The notes beneath the pieces were generated by a model. It ran no database searches. It saw only the letters and a list, made by a program, of their open reading frames with translations, and was not told the DNA's origin. The translations under genes were made by a program, and so were the position numbers. Shown here piece by piece: positions 30,962-39,588 of a DNA stretch of 64,000 nt; within the stretch, counting starts at the first letter, position 1, and every line of letters begins with the position of its first letter. Origin of the DNA: Ariolimax columbianus (taxonomy: Eukaryota; Mollusca; Gastropoda; Stylommatophora; Arionidae); NCBI GenBank assembly GCA_036924085.1, contig JAVGWX010000006.1, positions 40,339,246 through 40,403,245 on the forward strand. The letters run 5' to 3'.

Positions 30962-32110
30962 TAAAAGGAGACAGAACACACATCAGAAGACAAAACACAC
31001 ATCAGGAGACAGAACAAACATCAGGAGACAGAACAAACATCAGGAGACAGAACAAACATCAGGAGACAGAACAAACATCAGTAGACAGAACAAACATCAG
31101 GAGACAGAACCAGTATCTGGAGAGAAAACCAACATCAGGAGACAGAACAAACATCAATAGACAGAACCAGTATCTGGAGAGAAAACCAACATCAGGAGAC
31201 AGAACCAGTATCTGGAGAGAGAACCAACATCAGGAGACAGAACCAGTATCTGGAGAGAGAACCAACATCAGAGGACAGAACAAACATCAGGAGACAGAAC
31301 CAGTATCTGGAGAGAAAACCAACATCAGGAGACAACCAGTATCTGGAGAGAGAACCAACATCAGAGGACAGAACCAGTATCTGGAGAGAAAACCAACATC
31401 AGGAGACAGAACCAGTATCTGGAGAGAAAACCAACACCAGGAGACAGAACCAGTATCTGGAGAGAAAACCAACATCAGGAGACAACCAGTATCTGGAGAG
31501 AAAACCAACATCAGGAGACAGAACCAGTATCTGGAGAGAAAACCAACATCAGGAGACAGAACCAGTATCTGGAGAGAAAACCAACATCAGGAGACAGAAC
31601 CAGTATCTGGAGAGAAAACCAACATCAGGAGACAGAACCAGTATCTGGAGAGAAAACCAACATCAGGAGACAGAACCAGTATCTGGAGAGAAAACCAACA
31701 TCAGGAGACAGAACCAGTATCTGGAGAGAAAACCAACATCAGGAGACAGAACCAGTATCTGGAGAGAAAACCAACATCAGGAGACAGAACCAGTATCTGG
31801 AGAGAAAACCAACATCAGGAGACAGAACCAGTATCTGGAGAGAAAACCAACATCAGGAGACAGAACCAGTATCTGGAGAGAAAACCAACATCAGGAGACA
31901 GAACCAGTATCTGGAGAGAAAACCAACATCAGGAGACAGAACCAGTATCTGGAGAGAAAACCAACATCAGGAGACAGAACCAGTATCTGGAGAGAAAACC
32001 AACATCAGGAGACAGAACCAGTATCTGGAGAGAGAACCAACATGAGAGGACAGAACAAACATCAGGAGACAGAACCAGTATCTGGAGAGAAAACCAACAT
32101 CAGGAGACAA
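30962..32110. repeat. 19/38-bp minisatellite
   Basis: The left part is built from 19-bp units (AAACATCAGGAGACAGAAC). The main part is 38-bp units that join this to CAGTATCTGGAGAGAAAAC, which matches the 19-mer at 13 of 19 positions. From about 31500 to 32030 the 38-bp units are almost identical, while the edges are mixed. Open frames on both strands are a by-product. Confidence 0.95.
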
Positions 32111-32490
32111 GAAGTTTTATACTTGATGTTACTGTCACTGTCAATTTGACTGGGTAACAGAGTTTGTTGACTGATAAGGTGCTGGCCTCTCAAGGATGAA
32201 GGTAAAGGATGATGCATGCAAGTCATTCTCAAAGCAATAAGCTATTATAACAGGAAAAAGACATGACTATTATAATGTAATAATAAACACAATCCTTTGG
32301 ACTTGTGGCAGGTCACACCCTTGTTGCGGTACATGAAACACTTACAAAAATCTGATGAAATTTAATATTGAGTTTCTGATTAGCAGAGGAGTAGAGCATT
32401 CAAATCTCAGAACAGTGGTACTGAGCTTGATACCAATTTTCTGCATGTTCCAATAAACCCAGCTGTATTTGGGTACCTGGATTACTGTTG
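32111..32490. other. Unassigned stretch
   Basis: No gene or clear repeat. A GATAAGGTGCTGGCCTCTCA phrase recurs from 30185 (GATAAGGTGCTAGCCTCTCA), hinting at a dispersed repeat. Confidence 0.4.
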
Positions 32491-32496
32491 CAGGAA

Positions 32497-32720
32497 AGGG
32501 TCGCTGTAGTTCAGAGGAAAGGCGCTTGCCTTTCATAGCGATGAACGGAAATGGCGTGGGTTCGAGCCCAGGAGGTTTCAAGTGACCCTTGTCTCAAAGA
32601 GATGGGACCAGAGTGTCCGCATCCTGAATTACCTCCTGTCACCTTGACTTGTCCTGTCGCTGACCTGAGGTAGTTTGGGACCAGAGAGTAAGTTTGATGA
32701 CTAGCACAGCTTCTTCCTCA
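32497..32720 (+). mobile_element. tRNA-headed SINE (single copy in the window)
   Basis: GCTGTAGTTCAGAGGAAAGG resembles an A box, and GGTTCGAGCCC at 32559-32569 is a perfect B box. A non-tRNA body follows (GTGACCCTTGTCTCAAAGAG, ACCTCCTGTCACCTTGAC). No second copy is visible here, so SINE status is inferred from structure. A tRNA pseudogene is the alternative. Confidence 0.55.
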
Positions 32721-32964
32721 TAATCCAAATACAGCGTAAGTTACATAATCAAGACAAAAAATGTCTGATGATGTCTCCATTATCGCTTGCCATGGGTAAC
32801 TAACATTATTTTTAACTGTCGGTAAGTTAGCATGAAATGGAATTGGTCACCTCAACTCATAATGAGCTGTTGCCTTGTACCAGAATTCTCTAACACTATG
32901 AGACAACTTTCACGTTTGATATAATTCACAATACATTTTAGGGAGGTTTTTTTTAATTTGATAG

Positions 32965-33092
32965 AAACATAAATAGACAACAGTTTAGCGACTGTACCAA
33001 GACAAAAACAAAAAGACACCTTCATTACAGCCACAAGGCCTTTATCAGGGACAAAAAGATAATGAAAACAACGAACAAATCACAACAGAAAT
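32965..33092 (+). repeat. Repeat F, + arm of an inverted pair
   Basis: GCGACTGTACCAAGACAAAA, CCACAAGGCCTTTATCAGGG and AACGAACAAATCACAACAGA match the other repeat F copies. A - strand copy follows 23 bp later. Confidence 0.7.
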
Positions 33093-33114
33093 AAGCTGTA
33101 GCAACTTCATTCAC

Positions 33115-33255
33115 TCATTTTTCATTTCTGTTGTGATTTGTTGGTTATTTTCGTTTGTATTTCGTATCTGACGAAGCATTTTGGCCATTTTGTTTTGTTT
33201 TTATCCTGGTGCATTTGCTGAGTAATTACTATTTTTCGTCCTTTACTGCAGTTTT
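33115..33255 (-). repeat. Repeat F, - arm of an inverted pair
   Basis: CATTTCTGTTGTGATTTGTT plus GGTTATTTTCGTT is the reverse complement of the + arm, and GACGAAGCATTTTGGCCATT corresponds to the CAAGGCCTTCGTC block. Together the arms could form a ~100-bp foldback. Confidence 0.7.
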
Positions 33256-34040
33256 GACTTGTTATATTTTTTTAATTTGATGAAAACATGTTGTCAATGA
33301 TTTGTTTATTAATATTTTGTTGTGCATATTTTTGGTGCTATAGATGGTGATAACTGATTGTTAAATTGTAAACATATTTGACATTGAGAACATGACATGA
33401 ACAATTTTAAAAACGTTGTAGTACATATTTTAAGAGCATATTCTACTATTCTTAGCAAATAAATAATGGTCTTGTTATAAATGTTATTTTGCTGTCATAT
33501 AAATATTTTTAATATTTGAAATGTGACAGCATGTTTTGTGTTTATTGGGTGAGATTGTTTATGTTGTCTTCATCTCATTTGTCCACTTAGTTGTTGAATG
33601 TTGTGGAGAGATGAACTTTGTAACTTTCGTATGCCATTTGTCGGTTAGTTATTTTCAATCTACTCCTCTGTAGCGTTTAACACTATCGGTCCATTTTTGT
33701 GTGGTCTTTCTTTTTTCCTGAAGTCCAGCTGGTTGGTGTTAAAAATTAGTGCTGTGGGTAAGTTTTAAAGCATTCTTGTCATGTCCACGCCATTTAATTC
33801 TAGTCCTGTCCTTACATGCCATGCATAAATAATGGTCACATTATCACTGGCATCAATGTGGCAACTATGCCGTATGTGAGGAAGTCAACAACACTTTGTA
33901 TGCATCCCTATTTTTTGCTGTGCTGCACCAATGTGGGCTTAGATCTTTTGTGAAACCATCTCCCAACCACATAGTGGGACAGCCACGTGAAGTGTATAAA
34001 CACAAGGCCACCAAAATGTCATTCTACTACATGTTCATCT
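33256..34040. other. Unassigned stretch
   Basis: No gene recognised. Parts (33560-33900) have the texture of an eroded LINE read antisense, but I cannot support a call. Confidence 0.35.
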
Positions 34041-34052
34041 GTTGTCAGGTAT

Positions 34053-34411
34053 CTTCTTCTTCTTCTTCGTTCGTTCTCAATCTCCCGCTACCAAACCCTG
34101 AAAGGGTAAGTAGCAGAATGTAGTCCAGAGAACGGAATGCGTTGTGTTGTAGTTTACAGCTTGGCTGCGATATTTGCACCTTTCGGTCCAACACATCCGA
34201 CTTCAGCAAGTATTTTTTGAGTACCGGGTTAGCATTCCCTCTTCGATCCCTTCTCCTTAGCCAGTCTGCCTTACTGTAGCATGTTATCCAGGATCACCGC
34301 GTGGAGGTGTAGAAGGGTCTTGGCAGCTATGGTTCGCTGGCCCTGACGCTAGCAGTCAGCTATGGCTCACTGACCATTGCAGCTCATGCGCTGCTCAGCA
34401 TCTTGATCCCT
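34053..34411 (-). mobile_element. SINE-1, full length, young, with target-site duplication
   Basis: A complete ~359-bp copy from the TTC tail to TTGATCCCT. GTTGTCAGGTAT is duplicated exactly at 34041-34052 and 34412-34423. It is a good reference copy for the family. Confidence 0.95.
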
Positions 34412-34590
34412 GTTGTCAGGTATGAGTACCACATGACCAGCCCAGTGATATTTGTTAGACAATGCGGCCACCACTGTGTCTCAAAACAGTTTGATGTCTA
34501 ATTTCCTGATTTTGAATCTGATGCCTTATCAAGATCTTTAATAGACATTGTTCCATCACTATCTGAGTGACTCAGAGCTTCTCAGCATCT

Positions 34591-37500
34591 TCTTCTTCTT
34601 CTTCTGCGTACACAGTCAGACAGTAACCATTATTTTCTCGAAAAAAGCGGCGGTCATCCTGAGACTCTCGCCACTACCATAGAGCTTGTCTTGCAGTTCC
34701 ACTGGCAATGGCCACATCTGCTCTCTCTGATCCTCGTATGTCGGGCAGTTCTGCAGCAGATGTTCAGTGGTCATTTTACCAGTACCGCACGGGCATTCGT
34801 CGGTACACCCTATCTTCAATTTGTTGAATAGGTGGTACCTCAGTCTGTTGTGGCCAGTGCGAAGTCTGAAGACAACGACCTGCTCTCTTCGGTTCAACTG
34901 GTAATAGGCATCGTTTTTGGTGTAACCAGTATGTTCGGTTTCCCATTTGGTCATGTATCTGGCTTTGATAAGCCGTTTTGACTCTTCGTACGTCATACTG
35001 GTATCTGTTTGTGGTAGCCTTGCACCTTCTTTTGCCAGTCTGTCTGCCTCCTCGTTGCCTTGGATGTTGCAGTGTGACGGAACCCACTGTACCACTACCC
35101 TTTTTGGTGCGGACTGCTGGCACAGTTTGCAGAGTGCTGCTCTTAAGTCATTAAGCTCAGTGTTTTTCTGGCTTTTTAGCGCTGTGACTACTTCGAGAGC
35201 ATCTGTCAGCAGGACTATATGGCTCTCATTTTCATTGTGTGTTACCATTTCTTCCACTGCAGCCCTCAGTGCCTCTGCCTCTGCTCTGAAATTGCTTGTG
35301 TACTTACCAGTAGCGAATGACAGTGTTATTTTTCTGCCATTTGGTAGGTTCAGGAATGCTCCTGCCCCTCCGTTCTGTGTAGTGTTTGTTACAGAACCGT
35401 CGGAGTATGCATGGGTCCAGTCCATGCTTGGGTAGCTTTTCGTTATGAAGCTTAGGGTAGTGTCTCTCCTTTCTTTTTCACTCTGGCAGTTTTTGTTTGC
35501 AATACCTGGTATATTTTCTACCACCTCTGAAAATATATCCTGCCTCCAAGTAGGTTTTCGTACAGTAGTGATGGGTTTTGGTGTTGTTAGTGCGTTTATG
35601 GGATCTTCGTGCATCTTTGCTTTGGCTATTTCTGCAAAGTTTCTCCGCTTTAGTTTCCCATTTCCCAAATTGTTTAGTCTCTGGTACATTGGATGGTCCG
35701 TCAGTCTTCTGAGTTTCTCTGACTGCAGCTGGGCTCTGCAGTCTCTTCTATCGGTCATGGATTGCAATTTTGTAATCTTTTCAAGTTCTACAATTGGCGT
35801 TGACTTCATGCCACCTGTTATAATTCTCATGGCTTGGTTTTGAAGTTTGTTAACTTTATCGAAGTTCGCCTTCGCTGCGGTTGTCCATGCCGAAATGCCA
35901 TACTCGAGAACTGGTCTCACTCTTCCAGTGTACAGTTTCTTTAGTATGCCTTCGTCTGCTCCCCAGCTTGTGCCAGCAAGTTTCCTCATGATCGCCATTC
36001 TTTCTCTGGCTTTCATTCGGTTTCTCTCAATCTGACTTTTCCATGTCATGCGCCGATCAAATGTGACTCCCAGATAGGTTGGGTTGTCGTTTGGCTGCAG
36101 GATTTTGCCATTCAGACTTAATTTGGTACTTTGGGGTTTTAATGAGAGCGAGAATATTGTGCACGTGGTTTTCTCCTCGTTTATTTTGACCAGCCATGAG
36201 TTCGCCCACTCTTCCAGCGATGTTAGGGCCGTCTGCATCCGATTTCTTGCTATGGTGAGATTCTTTTCAGAGGTCCACATAGCCAGATCGTCTGCAAACA
36301 TTGAGCTATGGACTCTTCTTGGTATATTCTCTGTAATATCGTTTATATATACCAGGAAGAGTGTGGGTGACAATACTCCCCCTTGGGGTACTCCCTGCTC
36401 GAGTGTCACCTTTTTGCTCATCTGCCCTTGTACTTGGACTCTGGCCGTTCTTTGTTTGAGGTAGTGGTTGATCCACTTGTACATCTTCCCACAGACATCA
36501 CTTCTTCTTAGCTTGACTCTAAGTCCATCCTTCCAGACTTTGTCAAATGCCTTTTCCAGATCCACCCAAACAGCTACTGTGTGTTTCTGTGCCTGGTAGG
36601 CATCTTCTATCTCCTGGGCTATGAGGATGACCTGGTCCTCATTGGATCTGTGCTGTCTAAAGCCGGCTTGCTGTGGAATTAGTATTCGTTTTTCTTCCAG
36701 ATGCCACATCAGTCTGGTGTTTATCATCCGTTCCATCAGCTTGCCGACACAGCTCAGTAGGCTAATGGGCCTGTATCCATTTGGATCTGTTTTGTCCTTC
36801 CCTGTTTTTGGTACTGGTACCAGTATTGCATCTTTCCATGCCTGGGGTACAATACCCCTTTTCCAGCTTTGGTTCAGGACTGATAGTAGTTTCTTCTTCG
36901 CTGTTTGGCCCAGCCCCATCAGCATTTCGTTTGTTATCCCATCTTTTCCGGGAGATTTCCTTTTCTTTAGTGTTCTCATAGCCTCTTCCATTTCGCGCAT
37001 TGTTAGTTTGGCCATCATGTGCTCTTCAGGAGCCGTATTTATGTTTTCGTGTCCCTTTAGCTCTTCGCTAATGTCTGTATGCTTATCTGCAGGGACCTCG
37101 ATGTGGTTTGCTCTGGCATAGTGATCGACAAAGGCGTTTGCGGCTTTCTTACCTGTGATCAAGTTCTCGCCCTGCTTGATAGTAATTTGTTTATTTGACG
37201 GGGTTTCGTCATTCATGGCTCTGACTAGCTTCCATAGCTTGTTCCCTTCTTTGTCCAGGTTCAGACTTTCCGTTTTATTTTTCCAACTTTCTCTTGCTGT
37301 TTGCTTGAGAGTGTGTTTGTAATTCGCCGCGGCGGCTTTGAGGGCGATGTTTGCCTCCATGGATTTTTCTCGTTCTGCCATGTTCCTAGCATTTGTTACT
37401 GCATCTTCCACTTTCTGTAACTCATCATTCCAGTAGGGCTTATAGTGTTTCCTAGCTCCTCTTGGGATGGTTTCAGTGGCGGCTTGCATTATTGCCTTGC

Positions 37501-37609
37501 TTAGGCTCTCCACCATGGGCTTCATTTTGGTGTTTCGTGTGTTGATGGTTTCACACAGCCCATCTGTCAGGATTGCAAATCTGTCCCAGTCGGCTCGTTT
37601 GTAATTCCA
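34591..37609 (-). mobile_element. LINE-B copy 1, 5' truncated, intact RT-RNase H frame
   Basis: The insertion is bounded by identical TTCTCAGCATCT at 34579-34590 and 37610-37621. It reads on the - strand and ends in ...GTACGCAGAAGAAGAAG. Apart from the lost endonuclease end it is uninterrupted, so it inserted recently. The target was beside the RNase H region of an older related LINE (37680-38430). Confidence 0.95.
34616..37525 (-). CDS. LINE-B reverse transcriptase-RNase H polyprotein (969 codons, N-terminal endonuclease missing)
   Basis: This is the pol-type protein of an I-superfamily-like non-LTR retrotransposon. RT motifs in order: KSPGKDGITNE (190-200), PNGYRPISLLS (248-257), VDLEKAFDKVW with Asp322, QGVPQGGVLSPTLF (377-390), FADD with Asp412/Asp413, YLGVTFD (484-490). 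RNase H follows at about 700-835: SDG Asp709, FRAEAEAL Glu749/751, LLTDA Asp775, PSHCNIQGNEEAD His818/Asp828. A Cys/His cluster (C907, C911, C913, H922, C927) closes the protein, as in many RNase H-bearing LINEs. The frame opens at an internal Met; the true protein would start further upstream with the endonuclease seen in copy 2 (42.5-43.5 kb). All catalytic residues listed are intact, unlike the other copies here. The I, R1 or LOA group needs a tree to settle. Confidence 0.95.
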   Translation of the reverse strand: MKPMVESLSKAIMQAATETIPRGARKHYKPYWNDELQKVEDAVTNARNMAEREKSMEANIALKAAAANYKHTLKQTARESWKNKTESLNLDKEGNKLWKLVRAMNDETPSNKQITIKQGENLITGKKAANAFVDHYARANHIEVPADKHTDISEELKGHENINTAPEEHMMAKLTMREMEEAMRTLKKRKSPGKDGITNEMLMGLGQTAKKKLLSVLNQSWKRGIVPQAWKDAILVPVPKTGKDKTDPNGYRPISLLSCVGKLMERMINTRLMWHLEEKRILIPQQAGFRQHRSNEDQVILIAQEIEDAYQAQKHTVAVWVDLEKAFDKVWKDGLRVKLRRSDVCGKMYKWINHYLKQRTARVQVQGQMSKKVTLEQGVPQGGVLSPTLFLVYINDITENIPRRVHSSMFADDLAMWTSEKNLTIARNRMQTALTSLEEWANSWLVKINEEKTTCTIFSLSLKPQSTKLSLNGKILQPNDNPTYLGVTFDRRMTWKSQIERNRMKARERMAIMRKLAGTSWGADEGILKKLYTGRVRPVLEYGISAWTTAAKANFDKVNKLQNQAMRIITGGMKSTPIVELEKITKLQSMTDRRDCRAQLQSEKLRRLTDHPMYQRLNNLGNGKLKRRNFAEIAKAKMHEDPINALTTPKPITTVRKPTWRQDIFSEVVENIPGIANKNCQSEKERRDTTLSFITKSYPSMDWTHAYSDGSVTNTTQNGGAGAFLNLPNGRKITLSFATGKYTSNFRAEAEALRAAVEEMVTHNENESHIVLLTDALEVVTALKSQKNTELNDLRAALCKLCQQSAPKRVVVQWVPSHCNIQGNEEADRLAKEGARLPQTDTSMTYEESKRLIKARYMTKWETEHTGYTKNDAYYQLNRREQVVVFRLRTGHNRLRYHLFNKLKIGCTDECPCGTGKMTTEHLLQNCPTYEDQREQMWPLPVELQDKLYGSGESLRMTAAFFEKIMVTV

Positions 37610-37679
37610 TTCTCAGCATCTAACTTTGTGCAAGTTTCCACACTTCGTTTCCATACATCGTGGCTGGAATGACCATGGA

Positions 37680-38430
37680 ATTATCTCTTTCTTCTTTTTC
37701 CTCTTTCATCTTCAGACCTCAACTTCAATGACTCTAAAACGAAGGCAGCGGTCGACTCAAGGCTCAGTACGCTCTCGTGGAAGGACACTGGCTGTTGCCA
37801 AATGCTACTTCTTTTGTCGGTATACAGTGGACAGGACTGCAAAATATGTTCTGCCTTCATTGGGGCTGTGCTGCAGGCACAAAGGTCTGTAGTGTCAATC
37901 TTGAACTTGTTGTACAGATGGCATCTAAGTCTGTTGGGACTTGTGCATAGCCAGAGAATTATCACCTGGACAGTTGATGGTAGGCATCGCTTTCTATGTG
38001 GCCAGGGTGGTCTTTTTTCCATTTTGCACTGTACGTTGCCCTGATGAATGCTTTTGTCTCATTGTATGTGATTTCTGTATCACTCTGCTGCAGCATTCCT
38101 CCCTCTCTGGTGAGTCTGTCTGCCTCTTCATTCCCTGGAATGGTGCAGTAGGCTGGTATCCACTGGACTGTGCTTTTTTTGAAGCACTGAGACAGGCGTT
38201 CGAGCGAGTCTGCTATAGCACCGAGTTCATTTTTGTGCTGGTTCTTGAGTACCAATAACACTGCGAGGGCGTCTGTGAAAATGACCACTTGCTTTTCTGC
38301 CTGCTCCTTATGGTCTATAAGGGTTTCAGCTGCTTGTCTCAGGGCACTGGCTTTAGCACTGAAGTTGCTGCAGTGTCTCCCAGTGGCAAATGCTGCTGAG
38401 TATATTTTGCTTTTTAGTTGGAATTAAAGG
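37680..38430 (-). mobile_element. LINE-B relative, RNase H and zinc-motif end, decayed
   Basis: The - frame 37962-38288 has IFTDALAVLLVLKNQ and [20 protein letters not shown]. The frame 37681-38022 continues with CHLYNKFKIDTTDLCACSTA, HILQSCPLY. Order and spacing equal the LINE-B C-terminus, but sequence identity is much lower, so it is a separate family. Catalytic His is replaced (PAYC for PSHC). Confidence 0.85.
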
Positions 38431-38904
38431 TGTGCTCTTACTGGGGCGTCTCTTATGTTTGTTAGTAATAAGAGTATTATATTTGGTACAGTATGATGTG
38501 AATATTGGAGTTGCAGATGACCTTTAGGAATTATCTCTACAACAAAGTGGTTGGGTTCACTCTCAGCCGTACCTCTCCATATGATATGTATGTTTGGTCA
38601 GATGACAAAATAATAACGCATGCCTTAGGTGCACAGATTGCAAAGTGTGTGACTTTGTGACAGTATATTTATATATGCTCCGAAACTAACGCCTTCTATA
38701 TTATTATGTTGGCACAAGACCTTAAAAATGGATTTTGGCGGTATGGCAGTGGTGTTTGAACTTTCCTGCAATCTTCGTTACATTTTGTTTCCATGTGGCA
38801 GATGGCAACAGAGGCGCAGTCTGAAAAAATGGCGTCTGACATGGAAGTGCGTTTGAAGTACAGGTAGTACATTTTCCAAATGGCCATGAACAGCTGTCAC
38901 ACCA
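38431..38904. other. Unassigned stretch
   Basis: Likely the 5' portion of the mariner element or its flank. The 97-codon - frame at 38722-39015 overlaps transposase sequence on the other strand and is a shadow. Confidence 0.4.
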
Positions 38905-39560
38905 TGCAATGAAGTGTGCATCGATCAACTCACCCGCACAAATCAGCGGATTACGACCAGGAAGCTGGCTGCGGAGCTGGATATATGTTGCAATGTATTG
39001 AAACGATGTTGACATTAGTGTATCATAAGGTTTGCACCAGGTGGGTCAGACGAATGCTCACACAGGAACAGAAAGAACATCACATGAAAGTTTGTCAGGA
39101 CCTATTGAACCAATACAAGAATGAAGGCGACAGTTTTCTGCATCACAGCACCGGACGTTACACAGGGAAAGCAAACCCTTAGAAAATGGAGGAGGAAGCA
39201 GACACTTACATAAAATGCATGCTGAAGTTGGATGCACTGGGCCAACAGGCGGAAACTAAAAACCACAGTGCAACGCACACCGCCTTGGAGATTAGAAAAA
39301 TAAAGCGAACACAAAAAAAAAAAAAAAAAAAAAAAGGATGAAGGCGACAGTTTCCTGCATCACATCTTCATGGGTGATGAGATGTGGTTTGACTACTACG
39401 AGCCTGAGTCAAAATGGCAGCCTATGTAGTGGCAACATATGAATTCCTCATCGAAGATAAAAAAAGTTCAAGATGCATGCCTCTGCAGGTAAAGTGATGT
39501 GAGAAAAGCTACTGCAACCCGCAACTTAACGTTCTTTTCAGGGCGCACAAAAGAGTAACC
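38905..39560 (+). pseudogene. Mariner (Tc1/mariner) transposase relic, split by SINE-2
   Basis: Broken + frames give RKLAAELDI, RMLTQEQKEHHMKVCQDLLN and QYKNEGDSFLHH. After the SINE, FMGDEMWFDYYEPESKWQPM contains the first catalytic Asp of the DD34D triad (GDE). Homology fades after about 39500, and the second and third acidic residues are not seen. Stops and frameshifts make it non-functional. No inverted terminal repeats were identified. Confidence 0.88.
39148..39337 (+). mobile_element. SINE-2, 5' truncated, A23 tail, 27-bp duplication
   Basis: The body AAGCAAACCCTTAGAAAATG...GCATGCTGAAGTTGGATGCA matches 24361-24613; the tRNA head is missing. A pure A run at 39313-39335 ends it. The host segment ATGAAGGCGACAGTTTT plus CTGCATCACA occurs before (39121-39147) and after (39338-39364) with one mismatch. 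Confidence 0.92.
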
Positions 39561-39588
39561 TACCTAGTCATTGTGGGCAATAGCAAAC

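Noticed and set aside
30962..32110. CRISPR-like regular repeats
   Set aside because: Units are contiguous without unique spacers, the setting is an animal genome and no cas genes are present. It is a minisatellite; the same holds for 45.7-47.4, 49.1, 55.0 and 55.9 kb.
32497..32572. A genuine tRNA gene
   Set aside because: The B box is perfect, but the cloverleaf is poor in the anticodon region and a SINE-like body follows. It is kept as a SINE.
34947..37121. Several + strand frames of 60-166 codons
   Set aside because: They are shadows of the intact LINE-B frame on the other strand.
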